From DSWT01 sp035373625 (GTDB taxonomy: Bacteria; Chloroflexota; Anaerolineae; B4-G1; SLSP01): a stretch of DNA of 64,000 bases. Below the pieces are notes generated by a model. That model saw nothing but the letters and a program-made list of their open reading frames with translations, had not been told where the DNA came from and searched no databases. The DNA lies in the NCBI GenBank assembly GCA_035373625.1, contig DAOSNS010000003.1, positions 160,975 through 224,974 of the forward strand, read 5' to 3'. This document shows positions 17,239 through 25,556 of this stretch, piece after piece; positions within the stretch are counted from its first letter, which is position 1, and every line of letters starts with the position of its first letter. The translations under genes and the position numbers were made by a program.

Positions 17239-18201
17239 TCAACGAACCGTCCCCTGGGCCGATTTGACTTCTGGAACGGGGACACCTTCAAGGATTGCCT
17301 CTACCACGTCTTCCGGCGCCACGTTGCGCAGGCGGGCGCTTGGACTCATGATCAGGCGGTGCGCCAATACGGCCGGCGCGACAGCCTTAATGTCATCGGG
17401 CAGCACAAAATCGCGGGCATACAACGCCGCGCGCGCCTGTCCCACACGGTAGAGCGTGAGGCTGCCGCGCGGGCTGGCGCCCAGGTAAATGTCACCGTGC
17501 TGACGTGTGTGCTGCACCAACCGCACGATGTATTCTTTTACAGCCGGCGCGACGTAGATGGATTTGATGGCTTCCTGCGCCGCGAGCACTTCTTCGGTGG
17601 AAGCCACCGGCTGCAAGTCCTCCACCGGATGGTGAAATTGCTGGCGCTCCAGGACTTCGATCTCATCCTTCGTCGCCGGATACCCCAATTTGAGCCGCAT
17701 CAAGAAGCGATCCAACTGAGCTTCAGGCAAAGGGAAGGTGCCTTCATACTCTACAGGGTTTTGTGTCGCCATCACCATAAAGGGTCTGGGCAACGCATGG
17801 GTCACGCCATCTACCGTGATCTGACGCTCTTCCATAGCTTCCAGTAATGCGGCCTGCGTCTTGGGGGTGGCGCGGTTGATTTCGTCAATCAGCACGACCT
17901 GTGCCATCAACGGGCCAGGTTGGAAGACGAATTCGCGGGTAGCCTGATTGTAGATGGATACGCCGGTCACATCGCTGGGCAGCATATCGGGCGTGAATTG
18001 CAGACGGCCAAACGAACAACCGAGGGAGCGTGCCAGGCTGCGGGCTAACATTGTTTTTCCCACCCCAGGCACATCCTCAATTAACAAGTGTCCCTGGCTC
18101 AACAACCCCATCACGGCCAGTTCCACAACAGCGCGCTTTCCGACAATGACACGCTCGATGTTATCAATCACACGCCGGGCAAAGTCCTGCACACTCCCCA
18201 T
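17239..18201 (-). CDS. MoxR family AAA+ ATPase
   Basis: 320 residues. Walker A GVGKTMLARSLA at about 45-52, Walker B VVLIDEINRA, sensor 1 region FMVMATQNPVEYEGTFPLPEAQLDRFLMR, and a C-terminal lid domain with ASPRGSLTLYRVGQARAALYARDFVLPDDIKAVAPAVLAHRL. MoxR ATPases remodel or activate client complexes. GGGGAGG precedes the ATG. First gene of the operon. Its leader (18226-18325) carries CCTAATC/CCCGAAT-type words and an AACGGATTGAACGGATTTT word pair. Confidence 0.95.
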   Translation of the reverse strand: MGSVQDFARRVIDNIERVIVGKRAVVELAVMGLLSQGHLLIEDVPGVGKTMLARSLARSLGCSFGRLQFTPDMLPSDVTGVSIYNQATREFVFQPGPLMAQVVLIDEINRATPKTQAALLEAMEERQITVDGVTHALPRPFMVMATQNPVEYEGTFPLPEAQLDRFLMRLKLGYPATKDEIEVLERQQFHHPVEDLQPVASTEEVLAAQEAIKSIYVAPAVKEYIVRLVQHTRQHGDIYLGASPRGSLTLYRVGQARAALYARDFVLPDDIKAVAPAVLAHRLIMSPSARLRNVAPEDVVEAILEGVPVPEVKSAQGTVR

Positions 18202-18304
18202 GTTGTATATCCTCCCCTGAAAGTAGTGATTAGGAATTCGGGCTGGGGATAGGAGATTATCCGTCCCCTAATCCCTGGTCCCAACCCCTCTAAATATGCA
18301 GTTG

Positions 18305-18325
18305 AAAATCCGTTCAATCCGTTAA
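18305..18325 (-). repeat. AACGGATT leader words upstream of moxR
   Basis: Plus strand AAAATCCGTTCAATCCGTTAA. Related copies lie at 5831-5840, 21059-21081, 47589-47613 and 58392-58427, all upstream of a leftward gene and all in the same orientation. Confidence 0.6.
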
Positions 18326-18399
18326 GAAGATCAACCGTGGATTGATGTGGGATTCCTTTGGAAGTATAGCACATCCCGCTGGCAACACAACAATACCCC

Positions 18400-18980
18400 A
18401 GGGCCTTATCATTCTTGCGCCGAGGGGAACGCCAGTTCCCCGTTTTTAGCGAGCAACGCGGATCTGGCGATCCGCTCGAAGCTACGCGGACCTGCGAACC
18501 GCTCGAAGCAACGCGGACCTGCGATCTGCTCACAGCAACGTGGATCTGGCGATTCGTTCAAAGCTACGCGGACCTGCGATCCGCTCGAAGCCAGAGAATT
18601 ATTGCAACGAGAATGATAATGCGCTGATGCTCCGCAGAGCCTCATCATTCTTGCGCCGAGGGGAACGCCAGTTCCCCGAAACAACGCGGATCTGGCGATC
18701 CGCTCGAAGCAACGCGGACCTGCGAACCGCTCGAAGCCAGAGAGTTATTGTAACGAGAATGATAATGCGCTGATGCTCCGCNNNNNNNNNNNNNNNNNNN
18801 NNNNNNNNNNNNNNNNNNNNNNNNNNNNNNNNNNNNNNNNNNNNNNNNNNNNNNNNNNNNNNNNNNNNNNNNNNNNNNNNNAGCAACGCGGATCTGGCGA
18901 TCCGCTCGAAGCAATGCGGAGCGATCCGCTCGAAGCCAGAGAATTATTGTAACGAGAATGATAATGCGCTGATGCTCCGT
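18400..18980 (+). repeat. Mosaic repeat array inverted relative to the 88-bp array
   Basis: Contains the same GGGGAACGCCAGTTCCCC hairpin as the 88-bp array, here followed by about five tandem 27-28 bp subunits of the AACGCGGATCTGGCGATCCG type with CTCGAAGC ends, then a TTATTG-CAACGAGAATGATAATGCGCTGATGCTCCG block. The whole composite restarts at about 18640 and again after the N gap. Fills the intergenic space between moxR and the RsmC-like gene. No gene is seen in 18202-19058. Confidence 0.85.
18782..18881. other. Scaffold gap of 100 N
   Basis: Exactly 100 undetermined bases inside the repeat array, the usual placeholder for a gap of unknown size. The true repeat number is therefore unknown. 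Confidence 0.98.
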
Positions 18981-19058
18981 TGCATACTGTCGGTTTCCAG
19001 GGTATCATGGCACTATCCCAGAAAATGAAAAGGATGAGAGTCGCTACGCGATGTAGCT

Positions 19059-20174
19059 ATGGAATTTTTGTGGATGAGATACACGCTCCCCAACGGGGCG
19101 GTGGATATGGCACGGTTGCCGGGTGTGCCTGAACCCGGAGCAGAACACGCAGCATTGTTCACCGCCGCGCAATCCGTCCATGCGACGCGCATCTTCGTTG
19201 CCGGCCCCGGCGCAACGGCAACGGCGCTCTGGGCAGCCCAAACAGGCGCGGATGTGCTCTTCTGGACGGAGAACATCGCCGAAGGCCAATCGCTGACGGC
19301 TACTTTCGCCCACAACCGGCTGCCCGTGCCGCAGAGCTTCGTGCAGGCCGACTTTGCCGGGATGTCACCGGCAACCTGCGCAGCCGCTCTCATCCATTTG
19401 CCACGCGGCCGGGAAATGCAGGAGGAGGCGTTCCGGCTGGCTGCGGCAATGCTGATCCCCGGTGGCTGGCTGGTTTTCGTCGGTGCGACCCGCGAAGGCG
19501 TGAAGAGCGCACGTCAACAGGCCGCCGCCATCTTTGGGCAGGCCGGCATCGTCGCCCGCAAGGGGGGCTATCACGCGGGGCTGGCACGACGCCCAACCGG
19601 TGATTTCCCATTCCCCGAAATCCACCGTACCGAGTGCCCTATCGTGGTGGACGGGATGCCGACACGCCTGGTGAGTTATGCGGGCGTCTTCGCCGCCGAA
19701 CGGCTGGATGACGGCGCGGCGGCGCTCATCGCAGGGATGCAGATTTCGCCCGGCACGCGCGTCCTGGATCTGGGGTGCGGCACAGGTCTGGTGGGATTGG
19801 CGGCGCTGCGACGCGGGGCGCAAGTTGTCCTGACGGATGTTTCGGCGCGCGCCGTTGTCTCGGCACGGGAGACACTTGCTGCCAACGGTTATGCCGATGT
19901 CCCCGTGGTGCACACCTGCGGCGCATCAGCACTGGAGACGGGCACTTTCGATACCGTAATCACCAATCCGCCGTTCCATCAGGGGCGCGACATTCACTTC
20001 GAGACGGCGCAAATGTTCATCCGCGAGGCAGCCCGCGTACTCAAGGCCGGAGGAACGCTATACCTGGTCGCCAACGCTTTCCTCAATTATGCGCCGTGGT
20101 TGAAGGCACATTTTTCAAATGTGCAGGCCGTGTGGGAAAATGGGCGGTTTCGTGTATGGAAAGGGCAGAAATAA
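19059..20174 (+). CDS. RsmC/RlmG-like class I methyltransferase
   Basis: 371 residues with duplicated methyltransferase domains, as in RsmC. The N-terminal half (about 1-180) is a degenerate copy lacking a clear AdoMet motif. The C-terminal half has motif I VLDLGCGTGLVGLAALRRG, the acidic strand end VVLTDVSARAV and the catalytic NPPF at residues 303-306 (ITNPPFHQGRD). RsmC and RlmG methylate guanine N2 in 16S or 23S rRNA; which rRNA site applies here cannot be decided. Start taken at ATG 19059; an alternative ATG is at 19074. Reading from the repeat array into this gene, the array is in the same relative orientation as the 88-bp array is to the sensor kinase gene. Confidence 0.85.
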   Translation: MEFLWMRYTLPNGAVDMARLPGVPEPGAEHAALFTAAQSVHATRIFVAGPGATATALWAAQTGADVLFWTENIAEGQSLTATFAHNRLPVPQSFVQADFAGMSPATCAAALIHLPRGREMQEEAFRLAAAMLIPGGWLVFVGATREGVKSARQQAAAIFGQAGIVARKGGYHAGLARRPTGDFPFPEIHRTECPIVVDGMPTRLVSYAGVFAAERLDDGAAALIAGMQISPGTRVLDLGCGTGLVGLAALRRGAQVVLTDVSARAVVSARETLAANGYADVPVVHTCGASALETGTFDTVITNPPFHQGRDIHFETAQMFIREAARVLKAGGTLYLVANAFLNYAPWLKAHFSNVQAVWENGRFRVWKGQK

Positions 20175-20183
20175 CACAATCAA

Positions 20184-20210
20184 TGAGGCGGCCCGAATGA
20201 GGCCGCCTCA
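20184..20210. terminator. Hairpin between convergent RsmC-like and ferritin genes
   Basis: Perfect 10-bp stem TGAGGCGGCC / GGCCGCCTCA with a 7-base loop. Lies between two converging genes and lacks a strong U-tract, so it may be a weak bidirectional terminator. Confidence 0.5.
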
Positions 20211-20237
20211 CAACAAAGAGAGCGACGTCCCTACCCT

Positions 20238-20729
20238 TTACCCGCGCGTGCCTAACTGTTGATCCAGCATGAGCAGGATGTTTGGATGACCGCCGGCCAT
20301 CTTAAACTTCTCGGCAATCGTGCGGGCGTTGTCCTCTTCCTCAACCTGCTCGTTGATATACCACTGGAGGAAAGTCTGCGTGGCATAATCCTTTTCCGCC
20401 ACCGCCAGCTCGTAAAGTGCGTAGATCAGGCTCGTGACCTTCTGTTCGTGGGCATAGACTTCTTCGGCCAAAGAGAGGATGGAGCCAAACTCGACCGGTG
20501 GCTGCTGAATGGCTTCCAGGATCACCCGTCCGCCCCGCTCAACGATGTAATGATAGAACTTCATGGCGTGCTTCAACTCTTCCTGACATTGCTCGCGCAG
20601 CCAATGGGCGTACCCGGGCATACTTACCGAATCACAATACGCGGCCATCGCCAGATAGAGGTAAGCTGAATAGTTCTCTGCCTGAATTTGCTTGTTGATG
20701 GCGTTTTCCATGTTCTTGCTCAGTTCCAT
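20238..20729 (-). CDS. ftnA: Non-heme ferritin
   Basis: 163 residues, the usual length. Four-helix ferritin with ferroxidase ligands visible: Glu18 (QIQAENYSAYLYL), Glu51 and His54 (CQEELKHAMKF), Glu in AHEQKVTSLIYALYELA, and the QWYINEQVEEEDNA helix. The protein oxidises Fe(II) and stores iron as a 24-mer in the cytoplasm. ATG preceded by TATGGAGGA. Downstream of the 71-residue protein gene on the same strand. Confidence 0.95.
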   Translation of the reverse strand: MELSKNMENAINKQIQAENYSAYLYLAMAAYCDSVSMPGYAHWLREQCQEELKHAMKFYHYIVERGGRVILEAIQQPPVEFGSILSLAEEVYAHEQKVTSLIYALYELAVAEKDYATQTFLQWYINEQVEEEDNARTIAEKFKMAGGHPNILLMLDQQLGTRG

Positions 20730-20761
20730 AGTTATCCTCCATATCTTTTAGCGAATGATGA

Positions 20762-20977
20762 TTATGACCAGTGGCCACATGCCAGGCGTTCCTGGATGCG
20801 GTCCACAACTTCTTTCAGCACTATGTCCATATCGAATTCATCTCCCAACGTCTCTGATGAGTCTTCCAGTGTTTCAAAAAGGTACATAATCCACCCACCC
20901 CACTCTTCAGGAGGCAGGTGAACCAGAGCCATCGCCGCTGTATGCATTGCACTTTGGACTACGCTTCGTGTGACCAT
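20762..20977 (-). CDS. Small acidic protein, 71 residues, unknown function
   Basis: Contains LPPEEWGGWIMYLFETLEDSSETLGDEFDMDIVLKEVVDRIQERL. Predicted mostly helical and acidic, without membrane segments. TAGGAG lies before the ATG. It is 32 bases upstream of ferritin in the same direction, which suggests co-transcription. No family recognised. Confidence 0.6.
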   Translation of the reverse strand: MVTRSVVQSAMHTAAMALVHLPPEEWGGWIMYLFETLEDSSETLGDEFDMDIVLKEVVDRIQERLACGHWS

Positions 20978-21058
20978 ATCAGACTCCTAGAAAATCATTG
21001 GCACGTCGGGAGGGTTACTCAGCCGCCAACTCGTTACCAATCGTATGATGTACGAGTC

Positions 21059-21081
21059 AAAAATCCGTTCAATCCATTGAC
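21059..21081 (-). repeat. AACGGATT leader word
   Basis: Plus strand AAAAATCCGTTCAATCCATTGAC, about 80 bases upstream of the leftward 71-residue protein gene. Confidence 0.55.
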
Positions 21082-21138
21082 ATCCAACATCTACTGCTAC
21101 ACTCTTTAGTTTAATCGCTATGAGAGAAAAGTCAAAAA

Positions 21139-21147
21139 TGGTATAAT
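21139..21147 (+). promoter_or_regulatory. Extended -10 promoter of the Wzz-like gene
   Basis: TGGTATAAT (TGnTATAAT) about 47 bases before the ATG, with no clear -35 element. Confidence 0.45.
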
Positions 21148-21193
21148 ATCGCCAGACCAACGAACCCATACACAGACAGTTCCAGGAGGTGCG

Positions 21194-21868
21194 ATGGAAG
21201 TACGCCAGATGTTGAAAATTGCACGGCGCTGGTGGTGGCTGGCGCTCATCCCTGTCATCGTGGTGGGCGGCTATGTGGGATTGACGTACCGTAAACCGGC
21301 GACAACCTACCAGGTGGTGATGCGCTTCACGGCAGGCAGCGAACCGGCGGCGCTTTCGGTGGATTACGACCGCTACTATGCCTGGCTATCCTCGGAGTAC
21401 ATCGCCAATGCACTGGCCGACATCGCCAAGACAGGACGCTTTGCCGAAGCCGTTGCGGCACGCCTCGGCACCCAGGGGGTGACGGTCACGCCGGGTGCCA
21501 TCCAGGCGGCCATCGCCAGCGATAACGCCCAATCCATCTTCTTCATCTATCTCACCTGGCCCGATCCAGAACAGATTACCGTCGTCGCAGAAGCCGTCAG
21601 TGCCGAGTTGACGCAAAACGGCGCCGCGTATTTTCCGCAAATTAAGGGCGTGGGGATTGCAGCGCAACGTGTGGACTCACCGATGCCCATCGCCCTGCCG
21701 CCATCGTTACGCGCGCAATTGCTCGGACCGGCATTGCGCCTCGCGCTGGCCTTTGCCGTCGGGCTGGGGTTGATGGCATTGGCTCATTATTTCGACCCGC
21801 TGGTCCGCGAACGCGCCGAGGTAGAACAGTTGAACATTCAAGTACTCGCTGCTATTCCCAGGAAATAG
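21194..21868 (+). CDS. Wzz/GumC-like chain-length determinant protein
   Basis: 224 residues. Transmembrane helix at about 14-34 (WWWLALIPVIVVGGYVGLTY), an external segment of about 140 residues, and a second helix near 175-197 (ALRLALAFAVGLGLMALAHYF) preceded by the Pro-rich motif PMPIALPPSLRAQ typical of Wzz proteins. Such proteins regulate polysaccharide chain length. No tyrosine-kinase domain and no polysaccharide genes adjoin it, so it is an orphan here. CAGGAGGTGCG precedes the ATG. Confidence 0.75.
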   Translation: MEVRQMLKIARRWWWLALIPVIVVGGYVGLTYRKPATTYQVVMRFTAGSEPAALSVDYDRYYAWLSSEYIANALADIAKTGRFAEAVAARLGTQGVTVTPGAIQAAIASDNAQSIFFIYLTWPDPEQITVVAEAVSAELTQNGAAYFPQIKGVGIAAQRVDSPMPIALPPSLRAQLLGPALRLALAFAVGLGLMALAHYFDPLVRERAEVEQLNIQVLAAIPRK

Positions 21869-21890
21869 GGAATTCCTCAACCTATAAAAA

Positions 21891-21916
21891 AGCCGCGAGG
21901 GGGTTCCCTCGCGGCT
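21891..21916 (-). terminator. Terminator between convergent Wzz-like and glutaredoxin genes
   Basis: Perfect 11-bp stem AGCCGCGAGGG / CCCTCGCGGCT with loop GGTT. Followed by TTTTTATAG on the minus strand, so it chiefly serves the glutaredoxin gene. Confidence 0.85.
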
Positions 21917-21936
21917 TAAAATCGGAACGACGCTTG

Positions 21937-22194
21937 TTAATTCAAGTTCAATAGACGATCAATCTTGGGACGGTCAAACCCCACCACGATTTGATTATCA
22001 ATGCGGATCACCGGCACACCCTGTTGCCCGCTCATGCGCACCATATCGCGCGCGGCCTGCATATCCCGCGAGACATCCACATCCGTAAAAGCTATGCCAC
22101 GCGAGCGCAGGTATTGCTTTGCATGACGGCAGTGCGGGCACGTCGGCGTCGAAAAAACAATCACTTTGGGTTGGCGCTTATTCTCATTATTCAT
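21937..22194 (-). CDS. Glutaredoxin-family protein
   Basis: 85 residues. Redox motif CPHC (Cys19, Cys22) in IVFSTPTCPHCRHAKQYL, cis-Pro segment GVPVIRI and the GFDRPKID end typical of NrdH/glutaredoxin-like proteins. Likely a cytoplasmic thiol reductant, for instance for ribonucleotide reductase or peroxide enzymes. Divergent from nrdR, a ribonucleotide reductase repressor, which supports an NrdH-like role but does not prove it. Confidence 0.88.
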   Translation of the reverse strand: MNNENKRQPKVIVFSTPTCPHCRHAKQYLRSRGIAFTDVDVSRDMQAARDMVRMSGQQGVPVIRIDNQIVVGFDRPKIDRLLNLN

Positions 22195-22397
22195 CGTTCA
22201 CTCTCCCACAATATAATAGATTTTTATAGTTCTTATTATAGGCCGGATTGGCGTTTTGTCAAATAGGCCAGTACGGTAAAATCTCTCTATTCCTGTCAGT
22301 AGATTTAGCAGATGCGACACCATTTGCTATATTCCGTGAGTATGTTATAAATTGTGAGAGAAATCATCCTTCAGATGGCGAACAAAAGGGGGACACT

Positions 22398-22853
22398 ATG
22401 AAATGCCCGTACTGTAGCTCCGAACAAACCCGAGTGATTGACTCCCGCCCCGACGCGCAGGGCAATGTGAGAAGGCGACGTGAGTGTGAGAGTTGCGAAC
22501 GACGGTTCACGACTCTGGAACGAGCCATTCTCACCACCCCCCTGGTCATCAAGCGTGACGGACGGCGTGAAGAATTCGACGCGCACAAGTTGATCTCCGG
22601 GCTGCGTATCGCCTGTGCGCGCCGCCCCATCTCTGCCGAAGCCCTGGAGCGGATCGTCGAGCGTGTCGAGTACGCCATCCGCCAGACAGGCAAAACCGAA
22701 GTGCCCAGTCGCGTTATCGGCGACATCGTCATTGATGAGCTGCGCCAACTCGATGAGGTAGCCTATATCCGCTATGCTATTGTGTATCTGGGCCTGAGCG
22801 ACCTGGAAGCCATCCGCAACGAGATCGAACGTCTCCGCAGTGGACAGCACTAA
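22398..22853 (+). CDS. nrdR: Transcriptional repressor NrdR
   Basis: 151 residues. Zinc ribbon with Cys3, Cys6, Cys30 and Cys33 (MKCPYCSSEQTRVIDSR; RRRRECESCERRF), followed by an ATP-cone (LVIKRDGRREEFDAHKLISGLRIACARRP ... VAYIRYAIVYLGLSDLEAI). Represses ribonucleotide reductase genes in response to nucleotide pools. The frame is open further upstream but ATG 22398 with AAAGGGGG and the canonical N-terminus sets the start. Confidence 0.97.
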   Translation: MKCPYCSSEQTRVIDSRPDAQGNVRRRRECESCERRFTTLERAILTTPLVIKRDGRREEFDAHKLISGLRIACARRPISAEALERIVERVEYAIRQTGKTEVPSRVIGDIVIDELRQLDEVAYIRYAIVYLGLSDLEAIRNEIERLRSGQH

Positions 22854-22869
22854 ACAAACCGGAAATCAC

Positions 22870-22896
22870 GCGGGGCGGGACATAGTCCCGCCCCGC
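22870..22896 (+). terminator. Terminator after nrdR
   Basis: Perfect 11-bp GC stem GCGGGGCGGGA / TCCCGCCCCGC with loop CATAG, followed shortly by GTTTT. Lies between converging nrdR and greA. Confidence 0.75.
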
Positions 22897-22921
22897 GCTG
22901 TGTTTTGGTGGGCGACAGCCA

Positions 22922-23398
22922 TCAAGCAATTGACACAATACGGAATTCGATGGTGCCGGCCGGCGCCCGCACGGTAACTTTGTCCCCTACCATCCGGCCC
23001 AGCAAGGCCATACCCAAAGGCGATTCGTGTGAGATTTTACCCTTTGCAGGATCGGCTTCCACCGGACCGACGATGTGATAGGTTTCCGGGTCGTCGTAGC
23101 CTTCTTCAACCACCGTCACCTGACTGCCAAGCGTGATCCGACCATCATTCGCACCCGGCTCGGCAATGACAACGGCGTTCCGTATCGCCAGCTCGAGTTC
23201 GCGGATGCGCCCTTCAAGAAAACCTTGCTCCTCTTTTGCCGTGATGTAATCGGCATTTTCCGATAAATCACCCTGTTTGATTGCCGCGCTCAGCCGTCGC
23301 GCCAGCTCGATGCGCCGCACGTTGACCAGTTCATCCAATTCCGCCTTGAGTTTTTTCAGTCCCTCAGGCGTAACGTATACAGCTTTGTTTTCTCCCAC
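22922..23398 (-). CDS. greA: Transcription elongation factor GreA
   Basis: 158 residues. N-terminal coiled coil (VTPEGLKKLKAELDELVNVRRIELARRLSAAIKQGDLSENADYITAKEEQGFLEGRI) with the acidic tip DLSENADY, and a C-terminal FKBP-like domain (ISHESPLGMALLGRMVGDKVTV). Stimulates RNA polymerase transcript cleavage. Its leader (23416-23448) carries the tandem word GCTGATTCTTT directly before GGAGG. Downstream of the M24 peptidase gene on the same strand. Confidence 0.97.
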   Translation of the reverse strand: MGENKAVYVTPEGLKKLKAELDELVNVRRIELARRLSAAIKQGDLSENADYITAKEEQGFLEGRIRELELAIRNAVVIAEPGANDGRITLGSQVTVVEEGYDDPETYHIVGPVEADPAKGKISHESPLGMALLGRMVGDKVTVRAPAGTIEFRIVSIA

Positions 23399-23415
23399 AT
23401 TGACCTCCAGGAATC

Positions 23416-23448
23416 AAAGAATCAGCAAATTAAAGAATCAGCGAGTTG
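23416..23448 (-). repeat. GCTGATTCTTT tandem word in the greA leader
   Basis: On the greA coding strand GCTGATTCTTTAATTT is followed by GCTGATTCTTTGATTC and then CTGGAGG. Two near-identical words abut the ribosome binding site. Confidence 0.6.
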
Positions 23449-23462
23449 GTAAATCGGTGCTG

Positions 23463-24554
23463 TCAATCCGGTTTGACAATGAAAGGGCTGCGCGCCAGCG
23501 TCGTCAACGTTTCTGCGCCGTGGGGAGTGACCACGACGTTATCTTCGATGCGCACACCGCCCACGCCTTCAAGGTAGATACCCGGCTCAACGGTAAATGT
23601 CATTCCCGGCACGAGTTTCAGCGTGTTGCCGGAGACGATGTAGGGCGGCTCGTGAGTTTCCAACCCCAGGCCGTGACCGGTGCGATGCGTGAACTGTGGC
23701 CCGTATCCGGCAGCCGTGATGACGGCCCGCGCGGCTGCGTCCACATCCTGCGCCGCCACACCGGGCGCCACCGCCGCCCGGCCGGCTGCGTTGGCGCGCA
23801 GGACGATTTCGTGAACGTCTGCCAGCGGCGCCGACGGCTCCCCGAACACCACCATGCGGGTGAGATCGGAGTCATAGCCGTCCACCACGGCACCCCAATC
23901 CACCACCACCCAATCGCCGGGTTGGAAGGGGCGCGAGCCGGGATGCGCGTGCGGCATAGCACCGTTCGGCCCACCACAGACGATGGGGTTAAAAGCCAGC
24001 GCTTCTGCCCCATTCGAGAGCAACGCAGCGATCAAACGCGCCGCCGCCTCACGCTCGGTCATGCCAACGCACAGTTGCGGCACCCATAGCTGGAACGCGC
24101 GTTCCGCAACAGCAACGGCTCGCCGCATAGCATCCAGTTCGGCGTTACTTTTTACCATGCGCAATTCAGCGAACAGCTCATCCGCCGGAATCAACTCGAC
24201 GCCGGGGGCGTAACGCTGCAGGATACGCGCTTCGAGCAGACGCATACGCAAAGCCTCCACACCCAGACGCGCCTCCGCCAGTTCCAGTGTCGCACACGCC
24301 TCGTGAAAGGCCAGTGCATAGCCCTCTTCGTCGGTATATGTAAAGACCTCAAATCCGGCAGATGTGGCCTTCGAAGCTTCGAACTCCGGCACGACCAGGG
24401 CCGGCGGTGCGTCCACGGGACACAGGGCCACAACCGGGCGCTCGCTGATGAAAAAGGATAGCCCGGTGATGTAGAAGAGATTCGGCCCCGGCATCAAGGC
24501 CAAAGCATCCAGCCCGTGGCGCTCCGCTAACTCGGCAAGCTCTTCAACGCGCAT
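23463..24554 (-). CDS. M24-family metallopeptidase (Xaa-Pro aminopeptidase-like)
   Basis: 363 residues. N-terminal creatinase-like domain (LMPGPNLFYITGLSFFISERPVVALC), then a pita-bread domain with the five metal ligands: two Asp (VVDWGAVVDGYDSDLTRMV), His (THRTGHGLGLETHEPPYI), Glu (FTVEPGIYLEGVGGVRIED) and the final Glu in RIED. Cytoplasmic aminopeptidase for peptides with Pro at position 2. ATG 24554 has GGAGGG at better spacing than ATG 24560. Confidence 0.92.
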   Translation of the reverse strand: MRVEELAELAERHGLDALALMPGPNLFYITGLSFFISERPVVALCPVDAPPALVVPEFEASKATSAGFEVFTYTDEEGYALAFHEACATLELAEARLGVEALRMRLLEARILQRYAPGVELIPADELFAELRMVKSNAELDAMRRAVAVAERAFQLWVPQLCVGMTEREAAARLIAALLSNGAEALAFNPIVCGGPNGAMPHAHPGSRPFQPGDWVVVDWGAVVDGYDSDLTRMVVFGEPSAPLADVHEIVLRANAAGRAAVAPGVAAQDVDAAARAVITAAGYGPQFTHRTGHGLGLETHEPPYIVSGNTLKLVPGMTFTVEPGIYLEGVGGVRIEDNVVVTPHGAETLTTLARSPFIVKPD

Positions 24555-24644
24555 GTGCATACACCCTCCAACAACTTGTGATACAATAGTTTTGGAAAAG
24601 AGTAATGAGTATGAATGATCGGCACCGTTAACCTGTAAACAAAT

Positions 24645-24674
24645 GACTATACGACTATCAAACTATAAGACGAT
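24645..24674 (+). repeat. GACTA leader words before the MBL hydrolase gene
   Basis: GACTATACGACTATCAAACTA then TAAGACGAT abuts the ATG. Degenerate copies of the GACTA family, in sense orientation. Confidence 0.55.
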
Positions 24675-25310
24675 ATGACGATGATCATCCAAATACCACT
24701 CGGCATGTTGGAAGCCAATTGTTATCTTGTCTACGACGCAAATGGCGGCGACGGTGTTGTTGTTGATCCCGGTGGGGATGTGGCCCCATTGCTACGCGAA
24801 ATCGAACGGCAAAAAGTGACGCTCAAGGCTATCCTGAACACTCACGGCCATTTCGATCACATCGCCGGCAACGCCGATCTGGCCCGCTTCAATGTGCCGT
24901 TCGCCATTCATCCCGCCGACCGCGATCTTCTCACGAATGGCGGCGGCGCAGCCTGGTTTGGATTGCCGGAAGCCCCCGCCGTAAACCCCACACTCAACCT
25001 CACCGAGGGCTTTGAACTCACCGTGGGTAAACTACGGTTGCGCGTGCTCGAAACGCCGGGGCACACACCGGGCAGCGTGTGCCTCTATCTTCCCGAAGCT
25101 CAAGCCCTGTTGACGGGGGATACCCTCTTCACCGGGGGCGTCGGGCGGACAGATTTGCCCGGCGGCAACCCGCGCGCCTTAACCGAGAGCCTCAAACGTC
25201 TGCTCAGCCTGCCCCCCGAAACGGTCATCTATCCAGGACATGGGCCGACGAGCACGCTGGCTCAAGAGCGTCGCAGCAATCCCTGGCTCAGATGGATCGC
25301 TGCACAGTAG
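24675..25310 (+). CDS. MBL-fold metallohydrolase (glyoxalase II-like)
   Basis: 211 residues. Metal-binding HxHxDH motif at residues 57-62 (THGHFDHIAGN), His in ETPGHTPGSVCLY, Asp in LLTGDTLFTGGVGRTDLPGG and the final His in VIYPGHGPTSTL. This is the small YcbL/glyoxalase II-like group, which hydrolyses thioesters such as S-lactoylglutathione or related thiol adducts. Precise substrate unknown. Start is ATG 24675 or 24681. Confidence 0.92.
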   Translation: MTMIIQIPLGMLEANCYLVYDANGGDGVVVDPGGDVAPLLREIERQKVTLKAILNTHGHFDHIAGNADLARFNVPFAIHPADRDLLTNGGGAAWFGLPEAPAVNPTLNLTEGFELTVGKLRLRVLETPGHTPGSVCLYLPEAQALLTGDTLFTGGVGRTDLPGGNPRALTESLKRLLSLPPETVIYPGHGPTSTLAQERRSNPWLRWIAAQ

Positions 25311-25358
25311 CGGCGGTGTTTACACAAAGGCTAAAGCTAAACTCTGATAGCTAATAGC

Positions 25359-25556
25359 TTACCCCGTAATCAGCCGCAAGAGACCGAGGAGGCTCAAACC
25401 GAGTTTGAGCGCGTCACCGGCCGTCGGCACAGGCAGTTGCTCCTTGCCGGTTGCGTCCACCTTCACATTGCTGTTGAAATACAGCCAGCCGGCCAACACC
25501 CCGACGGCCGCTCCAATCACCCCGCCGATTAACAACGTGCGTGTCCGATAATTCAT
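25359..25556 (-). CDS. Small single-pass membrane protein, 65 residues
   Basis: N-terminal glycine-rich helix (LLIGGVIGAAVGVLAGWLYF), a short external segment (NSNVKVDATGKEQLPVPTAGDALK) and a C-terminal hydrophobic stretch (LGLSLLGLLRLI). Its ATG overlaps the stop of the upstream small membrane gene by 4 bases, so the pair is translationally coupled. Function unknown. Confidence 0.75.
   Translation of the reverse strand: MNYRTRTLLIGGVIGAAVGVLAGWLYFNSNVKVDATGKEQLPVPTAGDALKLGLSLLGLLRLITG

Noticed and set aside
18410..18980. Possible CRISPR array because of regular 27-28 bp repeats
   Set aside because: Subunits are directly tandem without unique spacers and no cas genes are nearby.
22248..22397. 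Longer N-terminal extension of nrdR
   Set aside because: NrdR starts with the zinc ribbon MKCPYC, and the ATG at 22398 has a strong ribosome site.
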